The position numbers and the translations under genes are program-made. The notes beneath the pieces were generated by a model that saw only the letters and a list, made by a program, of their open reading frames with translations, had not been told where the DNA came from and did not search any database. DNA of 64,000 bases from Nonomuraea basaltis (GTDB lineage Bacteria > Actinomycetota > Actinomycetes > Streptosporangiales > Streptosporangiaceae). Below, one piece after another: positions 20,645 through 30,100 of this stretch. The stretch lies in assembly GCF_005893125.1 (NCBI RefSeq), contig NZ_VCJS01000013.1, positions 49,571 to 113,570 of the forward strand, in the 5' to 3' direction. The first letter of the stretch is position 1; each line of letters opens with the position of its first letter.

Positions 20645-21577
20645 ATGACCCGCTTGGGCTACTGCACCGACGGACCGGACATGGCGCTGCTCACCGCCGT
20701 GTTCACTCCGTTCGACGAGGCCGGCGGACTCGCCCTCGACATCGTCGCGAAGCAGGCGGACGCGCTGGTCGCGTGGGGGTCGCCGGCGGCGTTCGTCGGC
20801 GGCACCGCCGGCGAAGGAGCGTCCATGTCCACCGCCGAGCGGATGGCGCTGGTCGAGCGGTGGTGCGAGGTCGCGGCCGACCGGCTGGACGTCCTCGTCC
20901 ATGTCGGACACGCGAGCGTCACCGAAGCCGGCCGGCTGGCGGCGCACGCCGAATCGCTGGGGGTGAAGGCGATCTCCGCGGTCCCCCCGTACTTCCATCG
21001 TCCCAACACAGTGGCCGCGCTGGTCGATGCCTGCGCGGCCATCGCGGACGCCGCCCCGACGCTGCCGTTCACCTACTACCACATCCCCTCGGCGACCGGA
21101 GTGAACCTGCGTGCCAGCGACGTTCTGCTGGCCGCGCGGGAGAGGATCCCGACCTTCGCCGGGGTCAAGTTCGCCCACAACGACATGGTCGACCTGCAAC
21201 GCTGCCTGCACCTGGCGGGGGAGGAACAGGAGATCTACGTCGGCGTGGCCAACCTGGCGCTCGCCGCCTGGCAGTGGGGGGCACGAGCCGCTATCGGGTC
21301 GGTGTACAACTTCGCCGGCCCGCTGTTCCGTCAGATGCTCGACCACGCCGCCGAAGGAGACCTGGCGGCCGCGCAACGGCTCCAGCTCCAGGCGCAGCAG
21401 GTCATCGAAATCGCCGGGCGGTACGGTGGCGAGCTGGCCGGCTTCAAAGCACTCGGCGCCCTGTTCGCCGTCGACTGTGGACCATGCCGCCAGCCACTGG
21501 TGTCACCCGGTTCGCATGAGCTGGCAGGGTTACGCGCCGAGGTGACCCGGCTCGGATTCGGCGACGAGATCCACTGA
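20645..21577 (+). CDS. nanA: N-acetylneuraminate lyase (DapA/NAL family)
   Basis: 310 residues in a (beta/alpha)8 barrel. The Schiff-base Lys175 lies in FAGVKFAHNDMVDLQRC and the catalytic Tyr in TYYHIPSATGV; both strings are NAL-like rather than DapA-like (KFTSND and YYHIP are hallmarks). The carboxylate-binding loop is GGTAGEGASMS. It would split the imported sialic acid to N-acetylmannosamine and pyruvate in the cytoplasm. AAAGGA precedes the ATG, and the stop overlaps the sulfatase start. Related keto-deoxy sugar acid aldolases share the fold, so activity on Kdn or other 2-keto-3-deoxy acids is possible. Confidence 0.85.
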   Translation: MTRLGYCTDGPDMALLTAVFTPFDEAGGLALDIVAKQADALVAWGSPAAFVGGTAGEGASMSTAERMALVERWCEVAADRLDVLVHVGHASVTEAGRLAAHAESLGVKAISAVPPYFHRPNTVAALVDACAAIADAAPTLPFTYYHIPSATGVNLRASDVLLAARERIPTFAGVKFAHNDMVDLQRCLHLAGEEQEIYVGVANLALAAWQWGARAAIGSVYNFAGPLFRQMLDHAAEGDLAAAQRLQLQAQQVIEIAGRYGGELAGFKALGALFAVDCGPCRQPLVSPGSHELAGLRAEVTRLGFGDEIH

Positions 21578-23034
21578 TGCCCAATGTCCTGGTCATCCAG
21601 GCCGACCAGTTCCGGGCGGACTGCCTAGGCGTCGCCGGCAACCCGGACGTGCGTACCCCCAACCTGGACCGGCTGGCCGCCGACGGCGTCCGATACCGCA
21701 ACGCGTTCTGCCCGTTCCCGGTCTGCACCCCATCCCGGTACTCGCTGCTGTCCGGCCTGCACGTGCGCCAGCATGGTGGTTGGACGAACCGTTGCACTCT
21801 CGCGCCCGGCATCGACACGTTCCCGCGGGCGTTACGCCGGGCCGGGTACCGGACGGCGGCGGTCGGCAAGATGCACTTCACGCCGACCTACCTTGACGTC
21901 GGCTACGACCACATGGAGCTCGCCGAGCAGGACGGGCCCGGCCGGTACGACGACGACTACCACCGGGAGCTGGCCGCGGCCGGACTGGCGCCGGTGACCG
22001 ACCTCGTCGACCAGGAACAGGAATTCCGCGTGCAGGCATCCCGGTCGTACTGGGAGACCTTCGGCAGCGGAACGTCGAACCTGCCGGAACAGTGGCACTC
22101 CACCACCTGGATCGGCGAACGGGCGCGGACCGTGCTGGCCGGCTGGTCCGGCGGCACCGGTCAGTTGCTGCACGTGTCGTTCATCAAGCCGCACCACCCG
22201 TTCGACCCGCCCGCGGGCTGGGACGACCTGTACGACCCGGCGACGCTGACCCCGTTACCGGGCTGGACGGACACGATCCCGGAAGGCGACCGCCGGCACC
22301 GGCGGGAGTACTTCGACAACGAACCGCTGACGCTGCCGCTGCTGCAACGGGTCATGGCGCACTACTACGCCACCATCACGCAGCTGGACCACCAGGTGGG
22401 CCTGATGCTCGACCTGCTGCGGGAGCGCGGGCTCTACGACGACACACTGATCATCTTCACCGCCGACCACGGAGAGTACCTCGGCTTCCACCACCTGCTT
22501 CTCAAGGACGGGCCGATGTACGACCCGGTGGTGAAGGTGCCGCTGCTGGTCAAGTTTCCGGGCGGGCGGCGGCGCGGCGATGTCTCCGGCGGGCTTGTCT
22601 CCCTGGTCGACGTCGCCCCGACGATCCTGGCGAGCTGCGGCGTGGAGCCGGCGTCACCGCTGCCCGGTCGCGACCTGGCCGACCCGGTGGCCGGGCACGA
22701 CTGCGTCTTCGCCGAGACCCGGCGTCGGCTGGGCGCCGGGGGCATGGCCCGCACCGAGCGGTACAAGCTGCTGTGGTCCGAGACGGCCGGAGAGTCCTTC
22801 TTCGACCTGGCCGCCGACCCGCACGAGCTGACCGACCTCCTCGACGACCCCGCGTACGGCGATGCGCTCGGGCAGCTGCGCGAGGCCGTGACGCGGTGGG
22901 CGGTCTACGACGCGACCCCACCTACCTACGTGGACCTCAGCGCTCCGCACCGCGGTATCGCCACCGAGGACGACCGTGCCGCGCGGCACGAGTTGTTCGC
23001 CTCCGAGGTCGCCAAGCACCGCACCGACTCGTGA
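21577..23034 (+). CDS. Sulfatase (alkaline phosphatase superfamily)
   Basis: 485 residues. The N-terminal ADQFRADCLG and NPDVRTPNLDRLA blocks, the catalytic Cys50 in VCTPSR (formylglycine site, Cys type), the metal ligands in TADHGEYLGFHHL and the Lys before GPMYDP are all present, so the enzyme looks active once matured by a formylglycine-generating enzyme encoded elsewhere. There is no signal peptide: the sequence starts with MPNVLVIQAD. It therefore seems cytoplasmic and would desulfate an imported sugar. The ATG overlaps the lyase stop (TGATG), indicating coupling with sialic acid cleavage. Confidence 0.9.
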   Translation: MPNVLVIQADQFRADCLGVAGNPDVRTPNLDRLAADGVRYRNAFCPFPVCTPSRYSLLSGLHVRQHGGWTNRCTLAPGIDTFPRALRRAGYRTAAVGKMHFTPTYLDVGYDHMELAEQDGPGRYDDDYHRELAAAGLAPVTDLVDQEQEFRVQASRSYWETFGSGTSNLPEQWHSTTWIGERARTVLAGWSGGTGQLLHVSFIKPHHPFDPPAGWDDLYDPATLTPLPGWTDTIPEGDRRHRREYFDNEPLTLPLLQRVMAHYYATITQLDHQVGLMLDLLRERGLYDDTLIIFTADHGEYLGFHHLLLKDGPMYDPVVKVPLLVKFPGGRRRGDVSGGLVSLVDVAPTILASCGVEPASPLPGRDLADPVAGHDCVFAETRRRLGAGGMARTERYKLLWSETAGESFFDLAADPHELTDLLDDPAYGDALGQLREAVTRWAVYDATPPTYVDLSAPHRGIATEDDRAARHELFASEVAKHRTDS

Positions 23035-23060
23035 CCCCTATGAGGAGAGGAACGACGATC

Positions 23061-25091
23061 GTGACAACTCTTCGCAGGCTCCGACACCGGTTATCGAGGT
23101 TCGCCGCTTCAGCCGGCGCGGCGGCGGTGTTGATGCCGATGACGGCGGTACCCGTCGCGGCCGACGTCATCGAGACGACGGCCGACCCGTTCCAGGCGAA
23201 GACAACGGTGGTGTTCTCCGACCCGAACGTGCCGACCGGGTGTCACCGGATTCCGGCGATCGTCCGGGCGGTGGACGGGTCGTTGCTGGCCTTCGCCGAG
23301 CACCGGCTCAACAGCTGCGCCGACAAGTCCAACATCGAGACGGTGGTCAGGCGGCTGCCGGCCGGGGCCACGCGGTGGCTGCCGGAGCAGACGGTCGTGC
23401 GGGGCGAGCCTGACAATCCGCAGGCGCCGGCGACCCGCGGCAACGCCGCGCCGGTGGTGTACCGGCACCTGCCAGGGGCTCCGGCGGCCGGCGTCCCGGA
23501 CGGCCGGATCGTGCTGCTGGGCACGTACAACCCGGTGGACCCGGCCACTCCCGGCCAGAGCCAAGGGGGTGCCCCGCGTACCCCGTACCTGGTGTACAGC
23601 GACGACAACGGGGTGACGTGGAGCCGGCCACGCGCCCTGGAGGAGCTGGACGACCCGGCCTGGGGTCACTACGCGACAGGTCCGGTGCACGCCATCCAGC
23701 TCACTCGCGGCGCCCACGCCGGGCGGCTGGTGGCAGGCGTCAACTACGTCCCCCCGGGCGTCCGCGGTGCCATGCTCGTCTACAGCGATGACGGCGGCGT
23801 GACCTGGCAGCGGGGCGCGCGGGTGGACTATCCGCTGGGCCGGCAACTGATCCCGCAGGAGATGAGCCTGGTCGAACAAGCCAACGGCGACATCTTCGTG
23901 TGGGCCAGGCAGAACTGGAGCGGCGGCACCGACGAGGAAGAGGCCGACCCGGACATTCGCCCGCACCGGGCGTACGCCATCAGCAAGGACGGTGGCCAGA
24001 CATACGACAGTGGCTTCGCACTGCTGCGCGGATTCGAGGCACCGCCCGTCCAGTCGGCGGCCCTGCGGCTGCGGGCCACCGACGAAGGGGACCGGTACAA
24101 CCGGATCCTCACGTCCGCTGCATCGGTGAACGTGGACCCGCGGAGCCGGATGACCATCCGCTCGACGTTCGACGAGGGGCTCAGCTGGCAGACCGTCGAC
24201 ACCCCTGCCCGCTCGAGCGACGAAGGCGTCCAGGTGTGGGGCGACAACAACCGCGACATCTCCGTCGAGGACTGCGCCTGTTACGGCGGTTACTCGGACA
24301 TGGTGGAGCTCCCCAACGGCCATGTCGGGCTGCTCTACGAACGGACCAGGTCCGGTTGCTGGTCCACCCGGACCTGCGCTGGGACCACCGACTACCGCGC
24401 GGAGATCGCGTTCGTCGTACTCGACGACCGCGACCTGCACACCCCGTCCACCACTCCGGACGTGCCGGGCCGGTCGGCGCTGGTGTTCGAGGGCGTCACG
24501 ACCACCCGCGGCGTGTACGGCAAGGCGCTGGCCTTCGACGGGCAGCGGGGCCGGGCGCAGCTGCCGTACCGGACCGCGCCGGTGCTGGGTTCTGGCGATT
24601 TCACCGTGTCGACCTGGATCAGGTACGACGACGACACCAAGGACCAGGTCATCTTCTCGGCGTACGGCCAGGACGGCGAGGCGAAGCTGTGGTTGCGGGC
24701 CGAGCCGGCCAGTGACCGTATCCGTGGCACGGTCAACGCCGCCGGCGGATCGGTGGCCGTCATGTCCGCCGGCGCGTACGCCGACGGCGTGTGGCATCAC
24801 GTGGCGCTGCGCAGGCAGGGCGACACGGTCACCCTGTTCGTCGACGGCGCAGAGGCCGGGGTCGCGTCCGGGGCCGGCGGTGCCGTCACCGGCGACGACT
24901 CCGCACCGATCTACCTCGGGCAGGGCCTCGACGGGGCGAACCGGTTCCACGGCAGCATGGACGAGTTCCGCGTCCACGACCGCGCGCTGAGCACCGCTGA
25001 GCTGACCCGGCTGCGCACCAGCGACACCAACGGCATTCCCGGCCGCACCGCACACCTGCCGATGGACGCCGTCATCCCACCCGGCGCCTGA
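23061..25091 (+). CDS. Secreted exo-sialidase (GH33-like) with C-terminal LamG domain, copy 1
   Basis: 676 residues from GTG 23061 behind AGGAGAGG. The signal peptide ends near VAADV. The six-bladed propeller shows the RIP motif (CHRIPAIVRA, Arg63), the FAEHR block, a candidate catalytic Asp in CADKSNIE, and Asp boxes SDDNGVTW, SDDGGVTW and less perfect copies. From about residue 470 a LamG/concanavalin-like domain follows (GDFTVSTWIRYDD, GVWHHVALRRQGDTVTLFVDG). It would release terminal sialic acid or a related nonulosonate outside the cell. It is clearly paralogous to the next gene. Confidence 0.9.
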   Translation: MTTLRRLRHRLSRFAASAGAAAVLMPMTAVPVAADVIETTADPFQAKTTVVFSDPNVPTGCHRIPAIVRAVDGSLLAFAEHRLNSCADKSNIETVVRRLPAGATRWLPEQTVVRGEPDNPQAPATRGNAAPVVYRHLPGAPAAGVPDGRIVLLGTYNPVDPATPGQSQGGAPRTPYLVYSDDNGVTWSRPRALEELDDPAWGHYATGPVHAIQLTRGAHAGRLVAGVNYVPPGVRGAMLVYSDDGGVTWQRGARVDYPLGRQLIPQEMSLVEQANGDIFVWARQNWSGGTDEEEADPDIRPHRAYAISKDGGQTYDSGFALLRGFEAPPVQSAALRLRATDEGDRYNRILTSAASVNVDPRSRMTIRSTFDEGLSWQTVDTPARSSDEGVQVWGDNNRDISVEDCACYGGYSDMVELPNGHVGLLYERTRSGCWSTRTCAGTTDYRAEIAFVVLDDRDLHTPSTTPDVPGRSALVFEGVTTTRGVYGKALAFDGQRGRAQLPYRTAPVLGSGDFTVSTWIRYDDDTKDQVIFSAYGQDGEAKLWLRAEPASDRIRGTVNAAGGSVAVMSAGAYADGVWHHVALRRQGDTVTLFVDGAEAGVASGAGGAVTGDDSAPIYLGQGLDGANRFHGSMDEFRVHDRALSTAELTRLRTSDTNGIPGRTAHLPMDAVIPPGA

Positions 25092-25143
25092 TCCTCTTCC
25101 CCCACCAGAACCCTCATCGCCATGAGAAAGAGGAGCGGCGACC

Positions 25144-27132
25144 GTGATCGTTCATCGCAAACCCAAGCACCGGGCAGTGCTGCTCGCCCTCGGGGTCGGC
25201 GTGGCGGCGGCACTGACACCTGTCCAAGCTGCCGCGGCGGCGGTCGATCCGTTCGAGTCGAAGACCACCGTGCTGTTCTCCAGCCCGAACGTGCCGTCGG
25301 GGTGCTACCGGATTCCGTCGATCGTCCGGGCGGTGGACGGCTCGCTGCTGGCCTTCGCCGAGCACCGGTTCCACACGTGTGCGGACAAGTCCAACATCGA
25401 GACGGTCGTCCGCCGTCTGCCCGCCGGCGCCACCGAATGGCAGCCGGCGCAGACCGTGGTGCGCGGCGAACCAGGGGACCCGGTGGCGCCGGCGACCCGC
25501 GGCAATCCCGGCCCGGTGGTGTACCGGCAGCTGCCGGGTGCTCCGGCGGTCGACGCGCCGGACGGCCGGATCGTGCTGCTGGGAACACACAACCCGGTGG
25601 ATCCGGCCAAACCCGGGACCAACCACCGGACCGCGCCGCGGACCCCGTACGTCCTGCACAGCGACGACAACGGACTGACGTGGGCTGCTCCACGCCCACT
25701 GCCCGAGCTGGACGATCCGTCCTGGGGCCACTACGCGACCGGCCCGGTGCACGCCATCCAGCTCACCCGCGGCGCGCACGTCGGCCGGCTGATCGCGGGC
25801 GTCAACTACAACTCCGGCGATGGGGCGGGCGCGATGCTGGTCTACAGCGATGACGCCGGCGTCACCTGGTACCGGGGCGCCAACGCCCTCTACGGCGCCG
25901 ACCGTCAGCTGATCCCGCAGGAACTCAGCCTGGTGGAGCTCGTCAACGGTGACGTCATGGTGTGGGCCAGGCAGAACTGGAGCGGCGGCACGCCCGAGGA
26001 GGAGGCCGACCCGAACGTCCGTCCACACCGGGCGGTGGCGATCAGCAAGGACGGCGGGGCGACGTACCACAGTGACTTCACGCTGCGGCCCGGGTTCGAG
26101 GCGCCGAACATCCAGTCCTCGTCGTTGCGGCTGGTGGCCACCGACGAAGGTGACGCATACAACCGGATCCTCACCATGGCGCCGTCGGTGAACACGGAGC
26201 CGAGGATCAGGCCGACCATCCGCTCGTCGTTCGACGAAGGGCTGAGCTGGCAGTCCGTCGACACCCCGCTCGACTCGACCGACGAGGGCGTCCAGGTGTA
26301 CGGAACCAATGACCGCAGCGCCACAGTGGAGGAATGCGCCTGTTACGGCGGCTACGCCGACATGGTGGAACTGCCGGGCGGTGATGTCGGGCTGCTCTAC
26401 GAGCGCGGCGCCACCGACTACCGCTCCGAGATCGCCTTCGTCCGGCTCAACGACCGCGACCTGCACACCCCGTCCACCACTCCGGACGTGCCGGGCGGGT
26501 CGGCGCTGGTGTTCGACGGCGTCACGACCACCGCAGGCCGGTACGGCCGGGCGTTCAGCTTCGATGGGCAGCGCGGCCGGGCGCAGCTGCCCTTCCGGAC
26601 CGCGCCGGTCCTGGGTACTGGTGACTTCACCGTGTCGACGTGGATCAGGTACGGCGACACCAGCAAGGACCAGGCACTGTTCTGGGCGTACGGCATCAAC
26701 GGCGAACCCGAGGTGCGGCTGAGCGCCGAACCCGGCAACAACCGGATCCGTGGCACGGTGACCACCGCCACGGGGTCGGCCGGCGTCAGCTCCGACGGCG
26801 CGTACGCCGATGGCGCCTGGCACCACGTCGTGCTGCGTCGCCAAGCGGACACCGTCGCGTTGTTCGTGGACGGTGTCCAGGTCAGTGCCGCGTCCGGTGC
26901 CGCCGGGGCGGTCAGCGGCGACGATCCCACGCCCATCTACCTGGGGCAGCGGCTCGACGGGGCGAACCGGTTCCACGGCAGCATGGACGAGTTCCGCGTC
27001 TACGACCGCGCGCTGAGCACCGCCGAGGTGTCCCGGCTGCACACCAGCAACACCAACGGCATCCCCGGTCTCACAGCCCACCTGCCGATGAACGCCCTCG
27101 TGCCGGCCGGCGAGCAGACCGGAGACCGGTGA
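25144..27132 (+). CDS. Secreted exo-sialidase (GH33-like) with LamG domain, copy 2
   Basis: 662 residues from GTG 25144 behind GAGGAG. Same layout as the preceding gene: signal peptide (ends near AAAAAVDP), CYRIPSIVRA, FAEHR, CADKSNIETVV, Asp boxes SDDNGLTW and SDDAGVTW, then LamG. Long blocks are identical between the two proteins (for example the DRDLHTPSTTPDVPG linker), while the region after CYGGY differs by a deletion of about a dozen residues that contains two Cys in copy 1. This is a tandem duplication that has diverged, perhaps towards different linkages or acetylation states. Confidence 0.9.
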   Translation: MIVHRKPKHRAVLLALGVGVAAALTPVQAAAAAVDPFESKTTVLFSSPNVPSGCYRIPSIVRAVDGSLLAFAEHRFHTCADKSNIETVVRRLPAGATEWQPAQTVVRGEPGDPVAPATRGNPGPVVYRQLPGAPAVDAPDGRIVLLGTHNPVDPAKPGTNHRTAPRTPYVLHSDDNGLTWAAPRPLPELDDPSWGHYATGPVHAIQLTRGAHVGRLIAGVNYNSGDGAGAMLVYSDDAGVTWYRGANALYGADRQLIPQELSLVELVNGDVMVWARQNWSGGTPEEEADPNVRPHRAVAISKDGGATYHSDFTLRPGFEAPNIQSSSLRLVATDEGDAYNRILTMAPSVNTEPRIRPTIRSSFDEGLSWQSVDTPLDSTDEGVQVYGTNDRSATVEECACYGGYADMVELPGGDVGLLYERGATDYRSEIAFVRLNDRDLHTPSTTPDVPGGSALVFDGVTTTAGRYGRAFSFDGQRGRAQLPFRTAPVLGTGDFTVSTWIRYGDTSKDQALFWAYGINGEPEVRLSAEPGNNRIRGTVTTATGSAGVSSDGAYADGAWHHVVLRRQADTVALFVDGVQVSAASGAAGAVSGDDPTPIYLGQRLDGANRFHGSMDEFRVYDRALSTAEVSRLHTSNTNGIPGLTAHLPMNALVPAGEQTGDR

Positions 27133-30100
27133 TGCCCGGTCAGCGTCGCTGCCGCGTAGCCGCTGTTCCGCTCCTCGCGGCGGCGCTCGCCGGCACCCCT
27201 CTCGCCATCGCACCGACTGCCCCGCCTCCCTTGCACGCCGCGTCGGCGCCGGCGGCGCTCGCCGGATCCGTGCCCAGGCTGACCGCCGGGACATTCGCCG
27301 ATCCACCCTCGACGGCGCGTCCGAAGTATCGCTGGTGGATGCCGATGGCCTTCACGCAGGACGAGCAGTTACGCGCCGAGCTCGCCGACATGAAGGCCGT
27401 CGGCGCCGGCGGCGCAGAGGTCGCCACGACCACCGCCATCGGCCCGAGGGCCTCCCATCCCGAGTTCCTGGCGGAGTACGGCTGGGGCTCGCCGCGCTGG
27501 GCACAGAAGGTCCAGAGCATGCTGGAGACCGCCGGCCGGCTCGATCTGGCCCTGGACTTCACCATCAGTCCACGATGGCCGGCCATCGTGCCCACGGTGA
27601 CCGATATCAACGATCCACGGGCCTCGCAACAGCTGGTGTTCTCGCACGCCTTCGTCAAGGGCGGTATGAGATACAGCGGCGCCCTGCCGTCCAACTACCG
27701 CCCGCAACCCCCGGTCGGTGCGAGGCACACCCCGATCGCCGTGCTGCTCGCCCGGTGTGGGGACGCGGCCTGCGACCGCCAGGGCAGCGGTCCCCGGATG
27801 CTCCACCGCGACAGCGTGCGGGACCTCACCGGCAGCGTCGGCGACGACGGCACGCTGAGTCTCGACGTGCCGGGCGACGCCGGCGACACCTATGTGCTGA
27901 TGGGCTTCTTCCAGACCGGCGACGGCCAGCTTCGCAACAACTTCACCACGACCACACCGAACTACGTCCTCGACCACCTCAGCGAACAGGGAGTCCGGGC
28001 GACGACGCAGTTCTACGACTCGTCGATTCTCACCCCGCCGGTGCGGGAGGCGCTCGACGCCGTCGGCAGGGTCGACCTCTTCGAGGATTCGCTCGAACTC
28101 GGGACCGCGCAGAAGTGGACGTGGGACTTCGCCGGCCAGTGGGAGCGGCGGCGGGGCTACTCGCCGATCTCGGTGCTTCCGGCGCTCACCGACGCCGGAT
28201 CCGCGGGCCTCACCGCGGCACCGTTCTTCGACTTCACCGACGGCAGCGGCGCGCGCATCCGGACCGACTACCGGCAGACCTGGAACGACCTGTACATCGA
28301 CTCCCGGCTCGTGCCGTTGCGCCAATGGGCGAACGAACGCGGCATGGCGCTGCGGAGCCAGGCGTACGGCGGACCCATCGACACGCCGCAGGCGGCCACC
28401 CATGTCGACGTGCCCGAGGGCGAGTCGCTGGTGTTCTACGACAACATCGAGCCCTACCGGCTGGTGTCGGTCGGCGCGCATCTGAACGGCACCCCCGTCG
28501 TGTCGAGCGAGTGTTGCGCGGCGCGGGCGAGCGTCTGGGCGACGACCGCCGGAGGCTGGCAGAGCTCGGCCAACCTGCGCTCGGTGTACCGCGGATACGC
28601 GGGTGGCGTGACCCAGGTGGTGTGGCACGGCTACCCGTACCTGACCAAGGGAGAGGGAACAGCCGACCAGGCGGTGTGGCCGGGCATGTCGTACGGGGGC
28701 AACACCTCGTTCGCCGAGGCATGGGGTGCCAAGGGCGGCCCCAACTGGCGGGACTACCGGGCGATCAACGACCACCTCGCCCGGCTGCAACTGGTGCTCC
28801 GGCAGGGCAAGCCGACCTTCGACGTGGCCCTGTACCTGCAGGACTTCGGCCTGCGATCGCCGGCCACCACGCTCACCGGACCGAAGACGCTCCTGGAGAG
28901 CGACTCGCCGCTGGCAGAACGTGGCTACACGTACGAGTACCTCAGCCCGGCGCACCTGCGGATGCCTTCGGCGAAGGTGTCGGACGGGCGGCTGTTCCCA
29001 TCGGCCGGCGCATACCAGGCGATCGTCCTCGCGGACCAGAAGACGATGGCGGTGGACACCGCGCGCCGGTTGCTCGACCTGGCACGCGACGGACTGCCGG
29101 TCGTCTTCGTCGGTGAGCTGCCCTCGTCGACTCCGGGCTTCCACGCCGCGGCGGCGCAGGATGCCGAGCTGCGTCGGCTGATTGCCCAGTTGGCCGCGCG
29201 GCCCCGCGTGCACCGGGTCGCCGACCTCGCGGTCGTGCCGGACCTGCTCGCCCGGCTCGGGATAGCGCCGGCCGCCGCGTGCGCGACGCCGTCCGCCGAC
29301 GTGTTGAGTGTCCGCCGTTCCGACGCGACCACCGACTACTACTACCTGTTCAACCAGCGGTCGTGGGCGACCGAACAGCGGCTGACGCTCACCGGCGAAG
29401 GACGACCGTACAAGCTGGACACCTGGACCGGCGAGATCACTCCCCTCACCGACTATCGGCAGACACCGCACGGCGTGGAGGTCAACGTCGCCCTGGAGGC
29501 ATCCGATACCGCGGTCATCGCGCTGTCGACCCGCCACGACGAGACGTTCCGGTGGTCGGCCCCGGTCGAACACGGTCCGACCGTCGCCCGCAATACCGGG
29601 TTGGGTCCTGTGCTACTCGACGATTGGACTCTCCAGGTGGAGAGCTGGACACGGGGTGAATCAGGGCTGCCCGGTGACACGGCCAAGACCACTCTTCCGG
29701 CCGTTGAACCGGTCGTCGGTGAGCGTGGAGCGCTGCCGCCGTGGTCGGCGATCACACCGGCGAACGGCTACGACGTCGACCTCGGCGACGTGTCCGGGGT
29801 CGGGACGTACACCTCGACGTTCACCCTCGACGACTCGTGGGGCGGGGTCCGCACGGCATACCTGGATCTGGGAGCCGCCGTCGACACGGTCACCGTGACG
29901 CTGAACGGGACCCGCATCCCGGCGCGGAGCCCGCAGGATCTCCGGCACATCGAGGTGGGCCGCCATCTGCGGGCCGGTGACAACACCCTGACGGTGCGCG
30001 TCGCGTCGACCCTCGTCAACGCGGTCCGGGTCGCACCTGGCACCGGGGCGGCCGGCCGGCCACGCCAGGACTACGGGTTGTTCGGGCCGGTACGCCTGAC

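Noticed and set aside
25114..27306. 730-codon - strand frame opposite sialidase copy 2
   Set aside because: Repeats the antisense pattern seen opposite sialidase copy 1 and has no domain features.
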